From Bradyrhizobium sp. 4 (GTDB lineage: Bacteria; Pseudomonadota; Alphaproteobacteria; Rhizobiales; Xanthobacteraceae): DNA of 64,000 nucleotides. A model generated the notes under the pieces. That model ran no database searches, was not told the origin of the DNA, and saw only the letters and a program-made list of their open reading frames with translations. Of this stretch, positions 1-9,119 are shown piece by piece (position 1 is the stretch's first letter; each line of letters opens with the position of its first letter). The stretch is from NCBI RefSeq assembly GCF_023100905.1, contig NZ_CP064686.1:62001-126000 (forward strand), written 5' to 3'. The position numbers were made by a program, and so were the translations under genes.

Positions 1-646
1 CCGATAACGAGAAGTTGGCGTCGGGGCGTCCCTGCAGCGGCCGCGGAAACGCAAATCGCGCCGGATCGCCGCTGACTGCCGCACGCTCGACCTGCGGCCC
101 GCCCGGATAGGGCAGGCCCAGCATTTTCGCGACCTTGTCGAAGGCCTCGCCGATCGCATCGTCGACGGTGGTGCCGAGCCGCACATACTGGCCGACGCCG
201 GTGACGGCAACGATCTGGGTATGGCCGCCAGAGGCGAGAAACAGGCAATAGGGAAATTCGAGTGCGTCGGTCAGGCGCGGTGTCAGCGCATGCGCTTCCA
301 GATGGTTCACCGCGACCAGCGGCGTGTCGTGCACCATCGCGATCGCCTTCGCGGTGGTGAGCCCGACGATGACGCCGCCGATCAGTCCCGGGCCTGCGGC
401 GGCCGCGACACCGTCGAGCTGGGCGAAGTCGATGCCGGCCTCAGTCATGGCGCGGTCGATGATGCCGTCGAGCAGGTCGACATGGGCGCGGGCCGCGATC
501 TCCGGCACCACGCCGCCGAAGCGGGCATGTTCCTCGACCTGCGACCACACGACATTGGACAGGATCTTGCCTGTGCCGTCAGGCGCACGCTCGATCACCG
601 CCGCGGCGGTCTCGTCGCAGGTGGTTTCGATGCCCAGTACCAGCAT
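1..646 (-). CDS. tsaD: tRNA N6-adenosine threonylcarbamoyltransferase TsaD (partial, C-terminus off the left edge)
   Basis: TsaD transfers the threonylcarbamoyl group to A37 of ANN-decoding tRNAs, working with TsaB/TsaE. Reading the minus strand from ATG at 646 gives MLVLGIETTCDETAAAVIE, the typical N-terminus of the family. Further in are the metal-binding NHLEAH motif, the glycine-rich ASGGHTQIV, and DDAIGEAFDKVAKMLGLPYPGGP. About 215 of the usual 340-360 residues are present and the frame is still open at base 1. It is divergent from hemD (164 bp apart), an arrangement common in Bradyrhizobium and relatives. Identification is by sequence motifs and is secure. Confidence 0.95.
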   Translation of the reverse strand, partial: MLVLGIETTCDETAAAVIERAPDGTGKILSNVVWSQVEEHARFGGVVPEIAARAHVDLLDGIIDRAMTEAGIDFAQLDGVAAAAGPGLIGGVIVGLTTAKAIAMVHDTPLVAVNHLEAHALTPRLTDALEFPYCLFLASGGHTQIVAVTGVGQYVRLGTTVDDAIGEAFDKVAKMLGLPYPGGPQVERAAVSGDPARFAFPRPLQGRPDANFSLS

Positions 647-810
647 TGGCGAATTGTTATCCAATTTGCGCCCTTCTCACGCCCCTTGCGCTCATCCGCA
701 AAGCAGAGTTCTGGTACGTCCGGTAGCATTCCGGGGTCGGCCAACGCAATCGTCACGCGCGGCCGTCCCTCGTGAAAGCGCCACCGCCACGTGGTTCGGG
801 AACACAAGCG

Positions 811-1557
811 ATGTCCATTCTTGTCACACGGCCGCATCCCGACAATGAGGCGACGTCGGAAAATCTTCGTGCACGGGGGCATGTGGCGCTGCTCGCCCCG
901 GTGCTCAAGTTCGAGCCGGTCGCCTTCCATGACGAGAGTGAGACAAGCTACAGCGCCGTCATTGTCACGTCGGCCAATGCGATCCGTGGCGTCGCGCCGC
1001 AATTGCGGGGCCTTGGTCTCCAGGAGCTGCCGCTGTTCGCGGTCGGTGAGCACACGGCCGCCGCCGCGCGCGATGCCGGCTTTGCCGAGGTGGTCGTCGC
1101 CGGCGGCGATGCCGCGGCCTTGCGCGACAAGGTGATGCAGAGCGCGCGCGACAAGCGGCTGAAGAAAAAGAGCACGTTGCTCTATCTCGCGGGCGCGGAC
1201 CTGTCGCGCGACCTCGGCGGTGAGCTGGGCGCCGAAGGCTTCAACGTCGTCACGCAGACGACCTACCGCATGGCGCCGGTCAAGCTGTTGCCGCGCGATG
1301 TCTGTGAGGGCTTTGCCGCCCATGGGATCGAGGCGGTGCTGCATTACTCCCGGCGCAGCGCGCGGGCTTTCCTGGAGGCCGCGCGCGCCGAAGGTGTCGA
1401 AATCTCGGCTCTGGCGATCCCGCAATGCTGCCTGTCCGAGACGGTCGCGGGCGTGCTGCGCGAGGCGGGTGCCTCGCAGGTTCTGGTGGCGGCGACGCCG
1501 GACGAAAATGCCCTATTTGACACCTTGGAGCGTGCTTTGCGCACCCGTTTGGCGTAA
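811..1557 (+). CDS. hemD: uroporphyrinogen-III synthase HemD
   Basis: Cyclises hydroxymethylbilane to uroporphyrinogen III in the cytosolic heme/cobalamin/siroheme pathway. The 248-residue product begins MSILVTRPHPDNEATSENL and continues in the two-lobed HemD pattern (VIVTSANAIR, LFAVGEHTAAAARDAGF, LYLAGADLSRDL, HYSRRSARAFLEA). The frame stays open upstream to 772, but ATG 811 matches the family N-terminus. HemD sequences are poorly conserved, so the neighbourhood (tsaD divergent, mitofilin-like and hemY-like genes downstream) strengthens the call. First gene of an apparent hemD - mic60-like - hemY operon. Confidence 0.93.
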   Translation: MSILVTRPHPDNEATSENLRARGHVALLAPVLKFEPVAFHDESETSYSAVIVTSANAIRGVAPQLRGLGLQELPLFAVGEHTAAAARDAGFAEVVVAGGDAAALRDKVMQSARDKRLKKKSTLLYLAGADLSRDLGGELGAEGFNVVTQTTYRMAPVKLLPRDVCEGFAAHGIEAVLHYSRRSARAFLEAARAEGVEISALAIPQCCLSETVAGVLREAGASQVLVAATPDENALFDTLERALRTRLA

Positions 1558-1626
1558 GAGGTCGGGCCGAATCCGACGCAATCGGATCCGTTCGTTCAGG
1601 GCATGTAAGTGTGAGGAACCGTCACG

Positions 1627-2898
1627 ATGGCCGACGACAAGCCTGAAGACGCAGGATTGGCTCCCGAGTCCGGCCGCGCCAAGCGCATCCCGCCCACCAT
1701 CGACCTCCAGGCGACCGAGGTCTCGACCCAGCCGCAGGAGGTGGCGGGCGAGCCTGAGGCAGCGACCGAACAGGCCGCGCATGAGCAGGCCAAATCTGAA
1801 GAGGGCAAGTCTCAGGAGGAAAAGTCTCAGGAGGAAAAATCTCAAGAGGCAAAGTCCGAAGAATCTCATGCCGAGCCGAAGCCCGAGCTTGCCCAGGAAG
1901 AATCTTCCGTTGCGTCCGCGTCGGTATCGCCGTCAATTTCACCCTGGGTTATCGCTCCGTTCTCCGGCGCCGTGGCAGCCGCCATTGTGATCGCGGTCGG
2001 CTGGATGCTGGGCTGGCCTGCGGTGCAGGCGCCGCCGGCTGCTCCACAAGTGACGGGCGCAACCGTCGAGGCGCTGAGCGGGCGCGTGGCCGCGGTCGAA
2101 GCCAAGGCGGGCAAGCCTGCCGCCGATCCGGCCATGGTGGCGCGGATCGATGCGCTGGAGAAATCGGCAACGATCCTGCGCAGCGACATCGCCAATCTGC
2201 GCGCACAATCCGACAAGACTGCGAGCGCCCTGAACGACGCGACATCGGCGCCGCGCGCTGCCGCGCCCGATCTTGCCGCTCTCAACGACCGCCTCGCGCA
2301 GCTCGAGCGTGCCAGCAAGACCGAACGTGCGGAACTCGCGCAGCAAAGCGAGAAGATCGCCGAAGCGAAGACGATGGACGACAAGCCGCTGCGCCACGTG
2401 GTGGCGGCGGCCCTGCTCGACGTCGCCGTTCGCCACGGCGACGCCTACGAATCGCAGCTCGCCGCCGCGCGGTCGCTGGCAGCAAAGCCGGATATGCTGA
2501 AGCCGCTCGACACCTTTGCTTCGTCAGGCATTCCGACGCCGGTCGCGCTCAGTCGCGAGCTCCTCAACATCGTGCCGAAATTGTCGCCGCCGGCGGAAGC
2601 TCCGGCCAGCGGCACCGGCATCGTCGAGCGCCTTCAGGCAGGGGCGTCGAAACTCGTCCGCATCGAGCGTACCGATGGGGTCGGCAATGATCGCGGCGCC
2701 ATCGTCGCGCGGGTGACGGCGGCTGCGTTGCGCAACGATTTCGTCGAGGCACGGCGCGAGTTGAAGACGCTGCCGGAGGCCGATCGTGCACCGGCGCAAG
2801 CCTGGCTCGACAAGGCCGATGCCCGTGACGCCGCGCTCGCCGCCTCACGCAAATTCGCCGACGCCGCCATGGCGGATCTCGTCAAGCCTGGTCAATAA
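1627..2898 (+). CDS. Mitofilin/Mic60-like inner-membrane protein of the hem operon
   Basis: 423 residues. Residues 1-100 are a charged Glu/Lys/Gln-rich tail with three to four imperfect KSQEE repeats (about nt 1807-1865). One transmembrane helix follows at about 103-124 (WVIAPFSGAVAAAIVIAVGW), then a coiled-coil region (about 140-245, heptad-like Ala/Leu/Glu). The C-terminal domain resembles the mitofilin signature: a DAYESQLAAARSL helix, a GIPTPVALSREL turn, and paired helices. Alphaproteobacterial Mic60 homologues are known to sit beside hemD/hemY and to shape inner or intracytoplasmic membranes. Function here is inferred from architecture and synteny; older annotation might call it HemX-like or COG4223. 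Confidence 0.8.
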   Translation: MADDKPEDAGLAPESGRAKRIPPTIDLQATEVSTQPQEVAGEPEAATEQAAHEQAKSEEGKSQEEKSQEEKSQEAKSEESHAEPKPELAQEESSVASASVSPSISPWVIAPFSGAVAAAIVIAVGWMLGWPAVQAPPAAPQVTGATVEALSGRVAAVEAKAGKPAADPAMVARIDALEKSATILRSDIANLRAQSDKTASALNDATSAPRAAAPDLAALNDRLAQLERASKTERAELAQQSEKIAEAKTMDDKPLRHVVAAALLDVAVRHGDAYESQLAAARSLAAKPDMLKPLDTFASSGIPTPVALSRELLNIVPKLSPPAEAPASGTGIVERLQAGASKLVRIERTDGVGNDRGAIVARVTAAALRNDFVEARRELKTLPEADRAPAQAWLDKADARDAALAASRKFADAAMADLVKPGQ

Positions 2899-2934
2899 AG
2901 GTTCGCGCAACAATCCGCGCGTATAGGGATCGTC

Positions 2935-4734
2935 ATGCTTCGCATCGTCCTCTTCCTCGTCCTGATCGCGCTGGCGGCGGCCGGCGCGGCCTGGGTTGCC
3001 GACCAGCCCGGCGACCTCGTCCTGACCGCAGGCGCCTTCCGCGCCACAACGACGCTTCCCAGATTCGTGTTCTTGCTGGGCCTCTTTGCCGCGGCAGTCG
3101 TGCTGGTCTGGAGCCTGCTGACGATGGCCTGGCGCGCTCCGGGGCGTCTGCGCCGCCGCCGTCACGAAAAGCGTCATGCGCGCGGCCGCCACGCCATCAC
3201 CCACGGCCTGCTTGCGATCGGCCACGGCGACACCGCGCTTGCCCGTCGCCACGCCGATACCGCGCGGCGGCTGGCCGCAAACGATCCGCTCGCGCTTCTC
3301 TTGCATGCGCAATCGGCGCAGCTCGAGGGCAATCGCGACGAGGCCCAGCGGGTCTTCCGTGCCATGGCCGAGCGCGAGGACACGCGCCTGCTCGGCCTGC
3401 GCGGTCTGTTCATCGAGGCGCAGCGCGCCGACGATGCGGTCGGCGCGGTGATGATCGCCGAGGAAGCGATCAAGCTGTCGCCGTCTTCGACCTGGGCCTC
3501 GCATGCGGTGCTCGGCTTCCGCTGCGCGCGCGGCGACTGGAGCGGCGCGCTCGCGATCCTCGATTCGAATCTGTCCGCGGGTCTGATCGACAAGCAGGCC
3601 TATCGCCGCCAGCGCGGCGTGCTGCTCGCCGCACGCGCGCTGGAATTGGAAACGATGGACCGCGACGTCGCGCGCGAGAGCGTGATGCAGGCGGTCAAGC
3701 TCGCGCCTACCCTGGTCCCGGCCGCAGTGCTCGCCGCAAAATTCGAGAGTGAGGCGCATCAGGTGCGCCGCGCCATGAAGCTGGTGGAAACCGCCTGGCT
3801 CGCCAATCCGCATCCTGATCTCGCGGATGCCTATGCGCATGTGAAGCTCGGCGATTCCGCGCGGCAGCGTCTGCAGCGGGTCGAGACGCTTGCGGCCAAA
3901 ATTCCTGCCGACAAGGCCGGTTATGTCGAAGGCCAGCTGGCGATCGCGCGCGCCGCGATCGATGCGTCCGAGTTCGCCCGTGCGCGCGCGGTGCTCGCGC
4001 CTTACGTCAACGATCCGACCCAGCGCGTGGCGCTGCTGATGGCCGAGATCGAGCGCACCGAGCATGGTGACGGCGGCCGGGCCCGCGCCTGGACTTTGCG
4101 CGCGGTGCGCGCCCGCCATGATCCGGCCTGGACCGCGGACGGTTATGTCAGCGACCGCTGGCGTCCGGTGTCCCCGGTCACCGGCCGGCTTGACGCGTTC
4201 CAGTGGCAGACGCCGGTCGCTAGTCTTCCTTCCGACGGTGGCGCGATGATCGAATCCTCGGCGTTCGAGGAAGCCATGCTGGCGGCTCCGCCGCCGAAGC
4301 GGGTGACGGCGGCCCCGAGCGAAGGCCCGGCGGAACCGGTTGTCACGGCGCCGGATCCGGTGCCTGCCCCGCAGGACAATTCGCCGCCCCTTGAGGACAA
4401 GGAAATCTCAAAGGAAATCGCCGGGGAAACTGTCAAGGAAACAGCCAAGGAAGAGCCGGCCATCACGCCCGCCGAGCCGGTCCAACAGGCCCCCGAGATC
4501 GTCGAATCATCGCCGGCGGCGGCAACGCCGGTGTTCCGGACCCGCGCCGACCTCGGCAAGCCCACACCAGCACCTATTCCCGCCGTTATCCCGATCGTCC
4601 GCGCCCCTGATGATCCAGGGATCGACGACGAGGGTCTGAGCGATGAATTTACGGAACAAATCGGCACGCCCAGGGACCACGCGAAGGCCCAAGCCGGCGG
4701 CTGGCGCGGATTCTGGTCTCGCTGGGGCGGGTGA
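2935..4734 (+). CDS. hemY: HemY N-terminal domain, TPR-containing inner-membrane protein
   Basis: 599 residues with two N-terminal membrane segments (about 3-22 and 41-62), then a basic stretch (RRRRHEKRHARGRHA) and a long TPR-like alpha-helical repeat region (about 80-390). The tail (about 430-590) is Pro/Glu/Ala-rich, probably disordered, and ends in WRGFWSRWGG. This matches the proteobacterial HemY_N family that follows hemD/hemX. Despite its name it is not protoporphyrinogen oxidase; its role in heme synthesis is unclear. It lies 36 bp after the mitofilin-like gene and is probably co-transcribed. Confidence 0.9.
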   Translation: MLRIVLFLVLIALAAAGAAWVADQPGDLVLTAGAFRATTTLPRFVFLLGLFAAAVVLVWSLLTMAWRAPGRLRRRRHEKRHARGRHAITHGLLAIGHGDTALARRHADTARRLAANDPLALLLHAQSAQLEGNRDEAQRVFRAMAEREDTRLLGLRGLFIEAQRADDAVGAVMIAEEAIKLSPSSTWASHAVLGFRCARGDWSGALAILDSNLSAGLIDKQAYRRQRGVLLAARALELETMDRDVARESVMQAVKLAPTLVPAAVLAAKFESEAHQVRRAMKLVETAWLANPHPDLADAYAHVKLGDSARQRLQRVETLAAKIPADKAGYVEGQLAIARAAIDASEFARARAVLAPYVNDPTQRVALLMAEIERTEHGDGGRARAWTLRAVRARHDPAWTADGYVSDRWRPVSPVTGRLDAFQWQTPVASLPSDGGAMIESSAFEEAMLAAPPPKRVTAAPSEGPAEPVVTAPDPVPAPQDNSPPLEDKEISKEIAGETVKETAKEEPAITPAEPVQQAPEIVESSPAAATPVFRTRADLGKPTPAPIPAVIPIVRAPDDPGIDDEGLSDEFTEQIGTPRDHAKAQAGGWRGFWSRWGG

Positions 4735-4834
4735 GCGGCATTTGAGAGCCGGCGCCACCTTGCCAATTCGGGCCATGCCCGATATCAGGAGCGCGCGTAA
4801 CGGGACCGGCCTCGCGCGGGCCCCGGCAAGGTTC

Positions 4835-4910
4835 GCCGCAATAGCTCAGTTGGTAGAGCACGTCATTCGTAATGACGGGGTCGGGGGTTCGAATCCCTCT
4901 TGCGGCACCA
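4835..4910 (+). tRNA. tRNA-Thr (anticodon CGU)
   Basis: A 76-nt cloverleaf can be folded by eye. The acceptor is GCCGCAA paired with TTGCGGC. The D arm is GCTC/GAGC with AGTTGGTA in the loop. The anticodon stem CGTCA/TGACG carries loop TTCGTAA, so the anticodon is CGT (reads ACG, Thr). The T arm is GGGGG-TTCGAAT-CCCTC. The 3' CCA is encoded (4908-4910). It lies about 100 bp after hemY. Confidence 0.97.
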
Positions 4911-5122
4911 GCGCCCCAGCGTCCGGCCCGAAGATTTTGGTGACGGAACGGACCTAAGTCGAGACGTTGCAGGGTTTTCTGCTCCAGGTCGAAATATCCC
5001 AAATCATGCATGAAGCTGACAATGCTTCGCGGCCCGCGTGCCGCGCGCTTTGGTCATTTGCCTTGGATTGACAGCGCGTCCGGACGGCCGAAACTAAAGG
5101 CAATGCGGCGGCGCGAGGCAGC

Positions 5123-7498
5123 ATGCACGATATCCTGGTGGTTGGGCTCGTCGCGCTCACGAGCGGCGCCATTGGTCTTCCGTTCTCCCTGCTTCTGCCG
5201 TCGGACCAGTTTGCTGTGCGCTGGGCGCTCGCGCCGCCGCTTGGCTTCGGCCTTCTCGCCGCAGGAACCGCGGTCCTGTATCTCTCCGGCGTCGCTCCAT
5301 GGGTGACGCTGCTTGCGATGGCAATCGCCGGTCTTGTCATTGCCGCCGCAATGCGCTTTCCGGCGCTGCGTCGGCGGCCCGAGCCATCGTTCGGACGCCG
5401 GCTTGCGATGGCGATCGCGGTCGCGGCTATTGCGATGGTGTGTCTTGCTCCCGGCTGGACCGGAGGCGCGCGCTTCCGCGTTTTCCAGGCCAACGTCTAC
5501 GATCACATGCTGTACGTGGGCTCCTCGGTTTCGTATCGGGTGCTCGACCACGCAACCCTGGCAGTCCAGGGCGCCGACGAGACGAACTCCAATCCAATTT
5601 CAGTGATGGCGCTGAAGTTCGTCGACTATCGCGGCGCCGTGTCGATGATCCATGCGGCAATCGCCGCCATCAGTCGCGGCGATGTCGTCGATTGCGCCTA
5701 TCCGTATATGGTCGGCATGCAGCTCAACATGCTGTTTGCGGCGCTGTTCGTCTTTGTCAACGCGCTCTCGATGCGGCGCTGGCTGGGGTTTGCGTGCGCC
5801 GCCGCGCTTACGATTGGATTCTTCGAGCAGTACGTCTTCGATATCAACGCCTGGTCGCAGCTTGCGACGCAGCCGATCTTCCTGCTTCTGCTCGCATTCG
5901 TGGCTTTCGCCTTCGACCACAATCGCTTTGGGCAGATGCCCGGCTCGATCATGCGGTTGGGAGCGGTCTTTGCGGCCTTGATGACAGGCGCGTTCTTTCT
6001 CTACCCGGAATCGCTGACGATCTACGGTCCCGCCGCGGCGGTTGCGGCCGCGATGGGCTGCTGGCATCGCGCCTCGCGCAAGGCCTTGCCCGTGGCTGCG
6101 TCAGGCTTGGCGGCGGGTGTGGGAATATCGCTGCTCGCGTGCATCCCGCTCTGGTCCGGCACGGTTGCCTATGTCGTCCGCCAGCTGAGTCATGCAGCGA
6201 TCAACCCGCCAGACTGGTGGAAGTACTATCAGCGTTACCTATTTGGCAGCGACGCGAACTTTCTCGCTGTCATCACCAGTCCCGACAGTCGTATCGGAGA
6301 GTTGGCGAACGCCTGGTTCTCATTGCCCGTCGAATCCGCGCTTGCGGGTCTCGGCCTCTATGCGGTGCTGCCGTCGGCGGGTTGGCCCTTCGCCGCGGCG
6401 GTCGCGTGGAAATTGCTGCTCTATGGCTTTCTGTTCGTGCTGTTGAGGGGGATTGCAAGAACAGCGTGGACGATCTGGCGCGCCGATCCGGACGGAAGCG
6501 CTGCTCGACTCCTGGCAGGCAGCCTTGCCGGATGCCTCGTACCCATTGCCATCCTCGCGGCCGGTCATGGTTGGGCCGCGGGCAAGGGCCTGGCCATGGC
6601 GATGCCGATGCTCTTCACTCTTGTCGTTGCTCCCTTGGCTCCCTTGGCTGCGAAGCGGTGGAATCCAGGCGCCGTTGCCGCCGTTGCCGTCGTCGTGGCT
6701 GTTCACCTCGGCCTCGGCATATTGCGGCCGCTGCTGGTGATGCAAGCGGTGGGCGCGGGTCTTCCGGGTCTTCCGACCGCCGCCGCGCAGGTCAACGCGC
6801 AAAAGGCGACGTCTCTCGACTGGGACTACAATCGCCTGTCGGCGGACATCAAGAGCTGCAACGGACTCGTCATCGATGTTGTGAATCCGATGATGCACAA
6901 TTTGTTGCGCCGGCTCGCAGCGGAGCTTCGTGTGCCTTGGGCGGCGCCGCGAATCATGTCCTGGCCCGACAGGGCGGGGCGGCCGTATTTTCCCGAAGGC
7001 TTTGAAAAGTTCGACTGTCTGGTGGCGTCCGGACGGCTCACGGCCAATCCGGGGCAGCGGCTGATATCCGTGGCCACAGACCTGTCTTCGCGCGAATTCA
7101 TGGATGGGCAACGCAATGTGCTTGAGGTCGGCGCAGAAGCTCCGCCGGGGATCGCAACGCGCGGCCTTTTCGGCAAGGAAATGACCCCTGGCGGTGCGCT
7201 TCAATGGGCATCGCCGAACGCGCGCCTCGAGATTCCGAACAAGCCTTTGATACCGGCGCGCACGTTGAAGCTCGAATTGTGGCCCATGCCGATCTCCGGA
7301 AACGAATTCCTGGTCAAGATCAATGGACGTGAGATCTACAAAGGCGTCGTGCCCGCAGGCCCGTTGTCATTTCCGTTGGATCGATTCGCAAGCGACGAGA
7401 CGCTCGTGGTCGAATTGGACACCAATGCCGTCACGCATTTCCCGGGCGATCCCCGCGACCTCGATTTTGCGATCCGGGAGCTGAGCGTTCGCCGGTAG
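5123..7498 (+). CDS. Large polytopic membrane protein of unknown function
   Basis: 791 residues. The first two thirds (to about residue 545) are strongly hydrophobic with roughly 11-13 transmembrane helices. The last 240 residues look extracytoplasmic and soluble, ending in a beta-rich section (LELWPMPISGNEFLVKINGREIYKGV) that could be a carbohydrate-binding-like fold. A long loop after the fourth helix (YDHMLYVGSSVSYR to VVDCAYPYMVGMQ) recalls GT-C glycosyltransferase-like proteins, but I find no diagnostic motif and give no function. ATG 5123 follows a weak purine-rich site. The gene stands alone between tRNA-Thr and a small secreted protein gene. Confidence 0.8.
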   Translation: MHDILVVGLVALTSGAIGLPFSLLLPSDQFAVRWALAPPLGFGLLAAGTAVLYLSGVAPWVTLLAMAIAGLVIAAAMRFPALRRRPEPSFGRRLAMAIAVAAIAMVCLAPGWTGGARFRVFQANVYDHMLYVGSSVSYRVLDHATLAVQGADETNSNPISVMALKFVDYRGAVSMIHAAIAAISRGDVVDCAYPYMVGMQLNMLFAALFVFVNALSMRRWLGFACAAALTIGFFEQYVFDINAWSQLATQPIFLLLLAFVAFAFDHNRFGQMPGSIMRLGAVFAALMTGAFFLYPESLTIYGPAAAVAAAMGCWHRASRKALPVAASGLAAGVGISLLACIPLWSGTVAYVVRQLSHAAINPPDWWKYYQRYLFGSDANFLAVITSPDSRIGELANAWFSLPVESALAGLGLYAVLPSAGWPFAAAVAWKLLLYGFLFVLLRGIARTAWTIWRADPDGSAARLLAGSLAGCLVPIAILAAGHGWAAGKGLAMAMPMLFTLVVAPLAPLAAKRWNPGAVAAVAVVVAVHLGLGILRPLLVMQAVGAGLPGLPTAAAQVNAQKATSLDWDYNRLSADIKSCNGLVIDVVNPMMHNLLRRLAAELRVPWAAPRIMSWPDRAGRPYFPEGFEKFDCLVASGRLTANPGQRLISVATDLSSREFMDGQRNVLEVGAEAPPGIATRGLFGKEMTPGGALQWASPNARLEIPNKPLIPARTLKLELWPMPISGNEFLVKINGREIYKGVVPAGPLSFPLDRFASDETLVVELDTNAVTHFPGDPRDLDFAIRELSVRR

Positions 7499-7528
7499 CC
7501 AATGAACAGATGCGAGGGATGCCGCCGG

Positions 7529-7544
7529 CGTGATTCGCATCACA
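7529..7544. promoter_or_regulatory. CRP-like palindromic operator
   Basis: CGTGA-TTCGCA-TCACA matches the E. coli-type CRP consensus TGTGA-N6-TCACA at 9 of 10 half-site positions. Its centre is about 65 bp upstream of the ATG at 7602, a position compatible with activation. The same CGTGA-N6-TCACA form occurs twice upstream of the secreted protein gene at 9367, which argues against chance. The binding protein is inferred, not shown. Confidence 0.55.
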
Positions 7545-7601
7545 TTACCCCGAGCGCGGCTCTCCTAGTGTCCAGCTCACACCAAACACGGGGAGATTCA
7601 T

Positions 7602-7991
7602 ATGCGCAAGATCATTCTGGTGGCCACCATGGTGCTGGTCTCTGCCTCTGCCCAGGCCGGAGGTCCGCGCAGCCTGTCACTGTCCGCGGTGAGCGAGCCG
7701 GCTTCGGTTCAGCAAACGGCGCCGGCGCTTGCTGCCGCGCCGACGCAGGTGAGCGAAGCAGCGCCAGCCGCCGAAGCTCCGAAATATCTCGATCGCCCGC
7801 CGGCGGTTTCGCTCACTCCGCCTGCGGCGGCCGCCGCACCAACACCGACGACCACCACGGCCTCAGCGCCCGCGACGACGACCCAACCCGCCGCGAAGAC
7901 GACGGCCAAGGCAGACAAGCCGAAGCACAAGCGCAGCTGGACCGAAGGCCGCATCATCAGCGAACTGCATCGTCACGGCATCTACTGGTAA
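7602..7991 (+). CDS. Small secreted Ala/Pro/Thr-rich protein
   Basis: 129 residues. The N-terminus MRKIILVATMVLVSASAQA is a clear Sec signal peptide, cleaved after about residue 19. A low-complexity Ala/Pro/Thr region follows (about 45-105), then a short conserved-looking basic tail (KHKRSWTEGRIISELHRHG). The start is preceded by GGGGAG at 7590-7595, a good ribosome site. Such tails are common in Bradyrhizobium hypothetical exported proteins; function unknown. A CRP-like palindrome lies upstream at 7529. Confidence 0.8.
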   Translation: MRKIILVATMVLVSASAQAGGPRSLSLSAVSEPASVQQTAPALAAAPTQVSEAAPAAEAPKYLDRPPAVSLTPPAAAAAPTPTTTTASAPATTTQPAAKTTAKADKPKHKRSWTEGRIISELHRHGIYW

Positions 7992-8012
7992 GATGCCTGC
8001 TCTCAAAAAGCA

Positions 8013-8040
8013 TATGGCCGGGACAAGCCCGGCTATGACG
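8013..8040. repeat. Half-element of a palindromic intergenic repeat (type C)
   Basis: The stretch atggccgggacaagcccgg followed by ctatgacg forms a short hairpin (CCGGG-ACAAG-CCCGG). It resembles one arm of the type C repeats at 27836 and 37892. It sits between two convergent genes and could help stop transcription, although no U-tract follows. Confidence 0.5.
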
Positions 8041-8066
8041 CAAGAGTTTTGGATCGGACTGACGCG

Positions 8067-9119
8067 TTACTGCGAAACCGTCTGCACCACGCTCCCGATC
8101 GGACGCGCGCTCGAGGTCGGCACCTTCAGGTCCTTCAGCAGCGCCTCGTCATATTCCGGCAGCGTCTGGAAGGTCGTCTTGGCCTTCATCTGCACGACCT
8201 TGTAGCCGCCGGCCTTGAGACGCGCGAGCAGCGCCGGCATGGCTTCGCCGGTGTGCTTCTGGAAGTCGTGCATCAGGATGATGCCCTTGCCGAGCTTGTC
8301 GAGCCTGGTCATCACGGTCTCGATGATCTTCTCCGGCGTTGCGCCCTTCCTGAAGTCGAAGGAGTCGATGTCGGTCGAGAACATCGCGACGTTGCGAGTG
8401 CCGAAATAGCTCACGATCGCCGGATTGTGCTGAAGCTGCGGGAAGCGGAAGAACGGTGCGGGATTGGTGCCGAGCGCAAACCTCACTGCGCTGAAGCCCT
8501 TCTCGACCTCGTCCTTGGCCATTTGCTCCGTCATCTTCTTGCCGTTCAGATTGACGTGCGACCAGGTGTGCGCGCCGACCGTGTGGCCCTGGGCCAGCAC
8601 CTGACGCAGGATTTCCGGATGGTAGGTCGCATGCTTGCCGACCGAGAAGAATAGGCCCTTGGTGCATTCATCCGCGAGCGCCTTCAGCACGGCGGGCGTG
8701 TTGACCGGCCAGGGGCCGTCATCGAAGGTCAGCACGACCTCTTTGTCGGTGAGGAAGTCGAACTGCTTGAAATGATCGAAGCCGAAGCCCGGACCGCCGG
8801 TGGTGTCGATCTCGACCACCCGGGAGACGCCGAGCGCGTTGGGATTGGCGCAGGTCGATTTCTGCTGCACCGGCATCGGTGCGGGTGCGGGCGCCGGGGC
8901 GGCTGCGGCCGGCTTGGCCGCAATCGTCGCCGTGGTCGCGACGTCGTCCTTGGCGGCGAGCTTCGCCTGTGCCGGCAATGGATCGGCGGCACGGGCGGCA
9001 ATTGTCTTGGGAGCGGCCTGGTCGGCGCGCGAGGAATAATAAAACCAACCGCCGGCGGCAATCACGACCGCCGCAACTACACTGGCCAGCATCAGGCCTA
9101 ACGCATTACGCATCGCCAT
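8067..9119 (-). CDS. Polysaccharide deacetylase family protein, membrane-anchored
   Basis: 350 residues from ATG 9119 (the frame extends to a TTG at 9128; ATG 9113 is also possible). An uncleaved or signal-like helix occupies about 5-25, followed by an Ala/Pro linker to about 90. A NodB-homology catalytic domain follows. VVLTFDDGPWP carries the Asp pair of motif 1, GAHTWSHVNL the His motif 2 (HxxxH type), FFRFPQ motif 3, DIDSFDF motif 4 and IILMHDFQKHT motif 5. It would N- or O-deacetylate a cell-envelope glycan in the periplasm. The substrate (peptidoglycan or exopolysaccharide) cannot be told from sequence. It is not NodB itself, given the setting and the long linker. Confidence 0.92.
   Translation of the reverse strand: MAMRNALGLMLASVVAAVVIAAGGWFYYSSRADQAAPKTIAARAADPLPAQAKLAAKDDVATTATIAAKPAAAAPAPAPAPMPVQQKSTCANPNALGVSRVVEIDTTGGPGFGFDHFKQFDFLTDKEVVLTFDDGPWPVNTPAVLKALADECTKGLFFSVGKHATYHPEILRQVLAQGHTVGAHTWSHVNLNGKKMTEQMAKDEVEKGFSAVRFALGTNPAPFFRFPQLQHNPAIVSYFGTRNVAMFSTDIDSFDFRKGATPEKIIETVMTRLDKLGKGIILMHDFQKHTGEAMPALLARLKAGGYKVVQMKAKTTFQTLPEYDEALLKDLKVPTSSARPIGSVVQTVSQ

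Noticed and set aside
2845..4119. 424-codon minus-strand frame opposite hemY
   Set aside because: Shadow of a strong, syntenic plus-strand gene.
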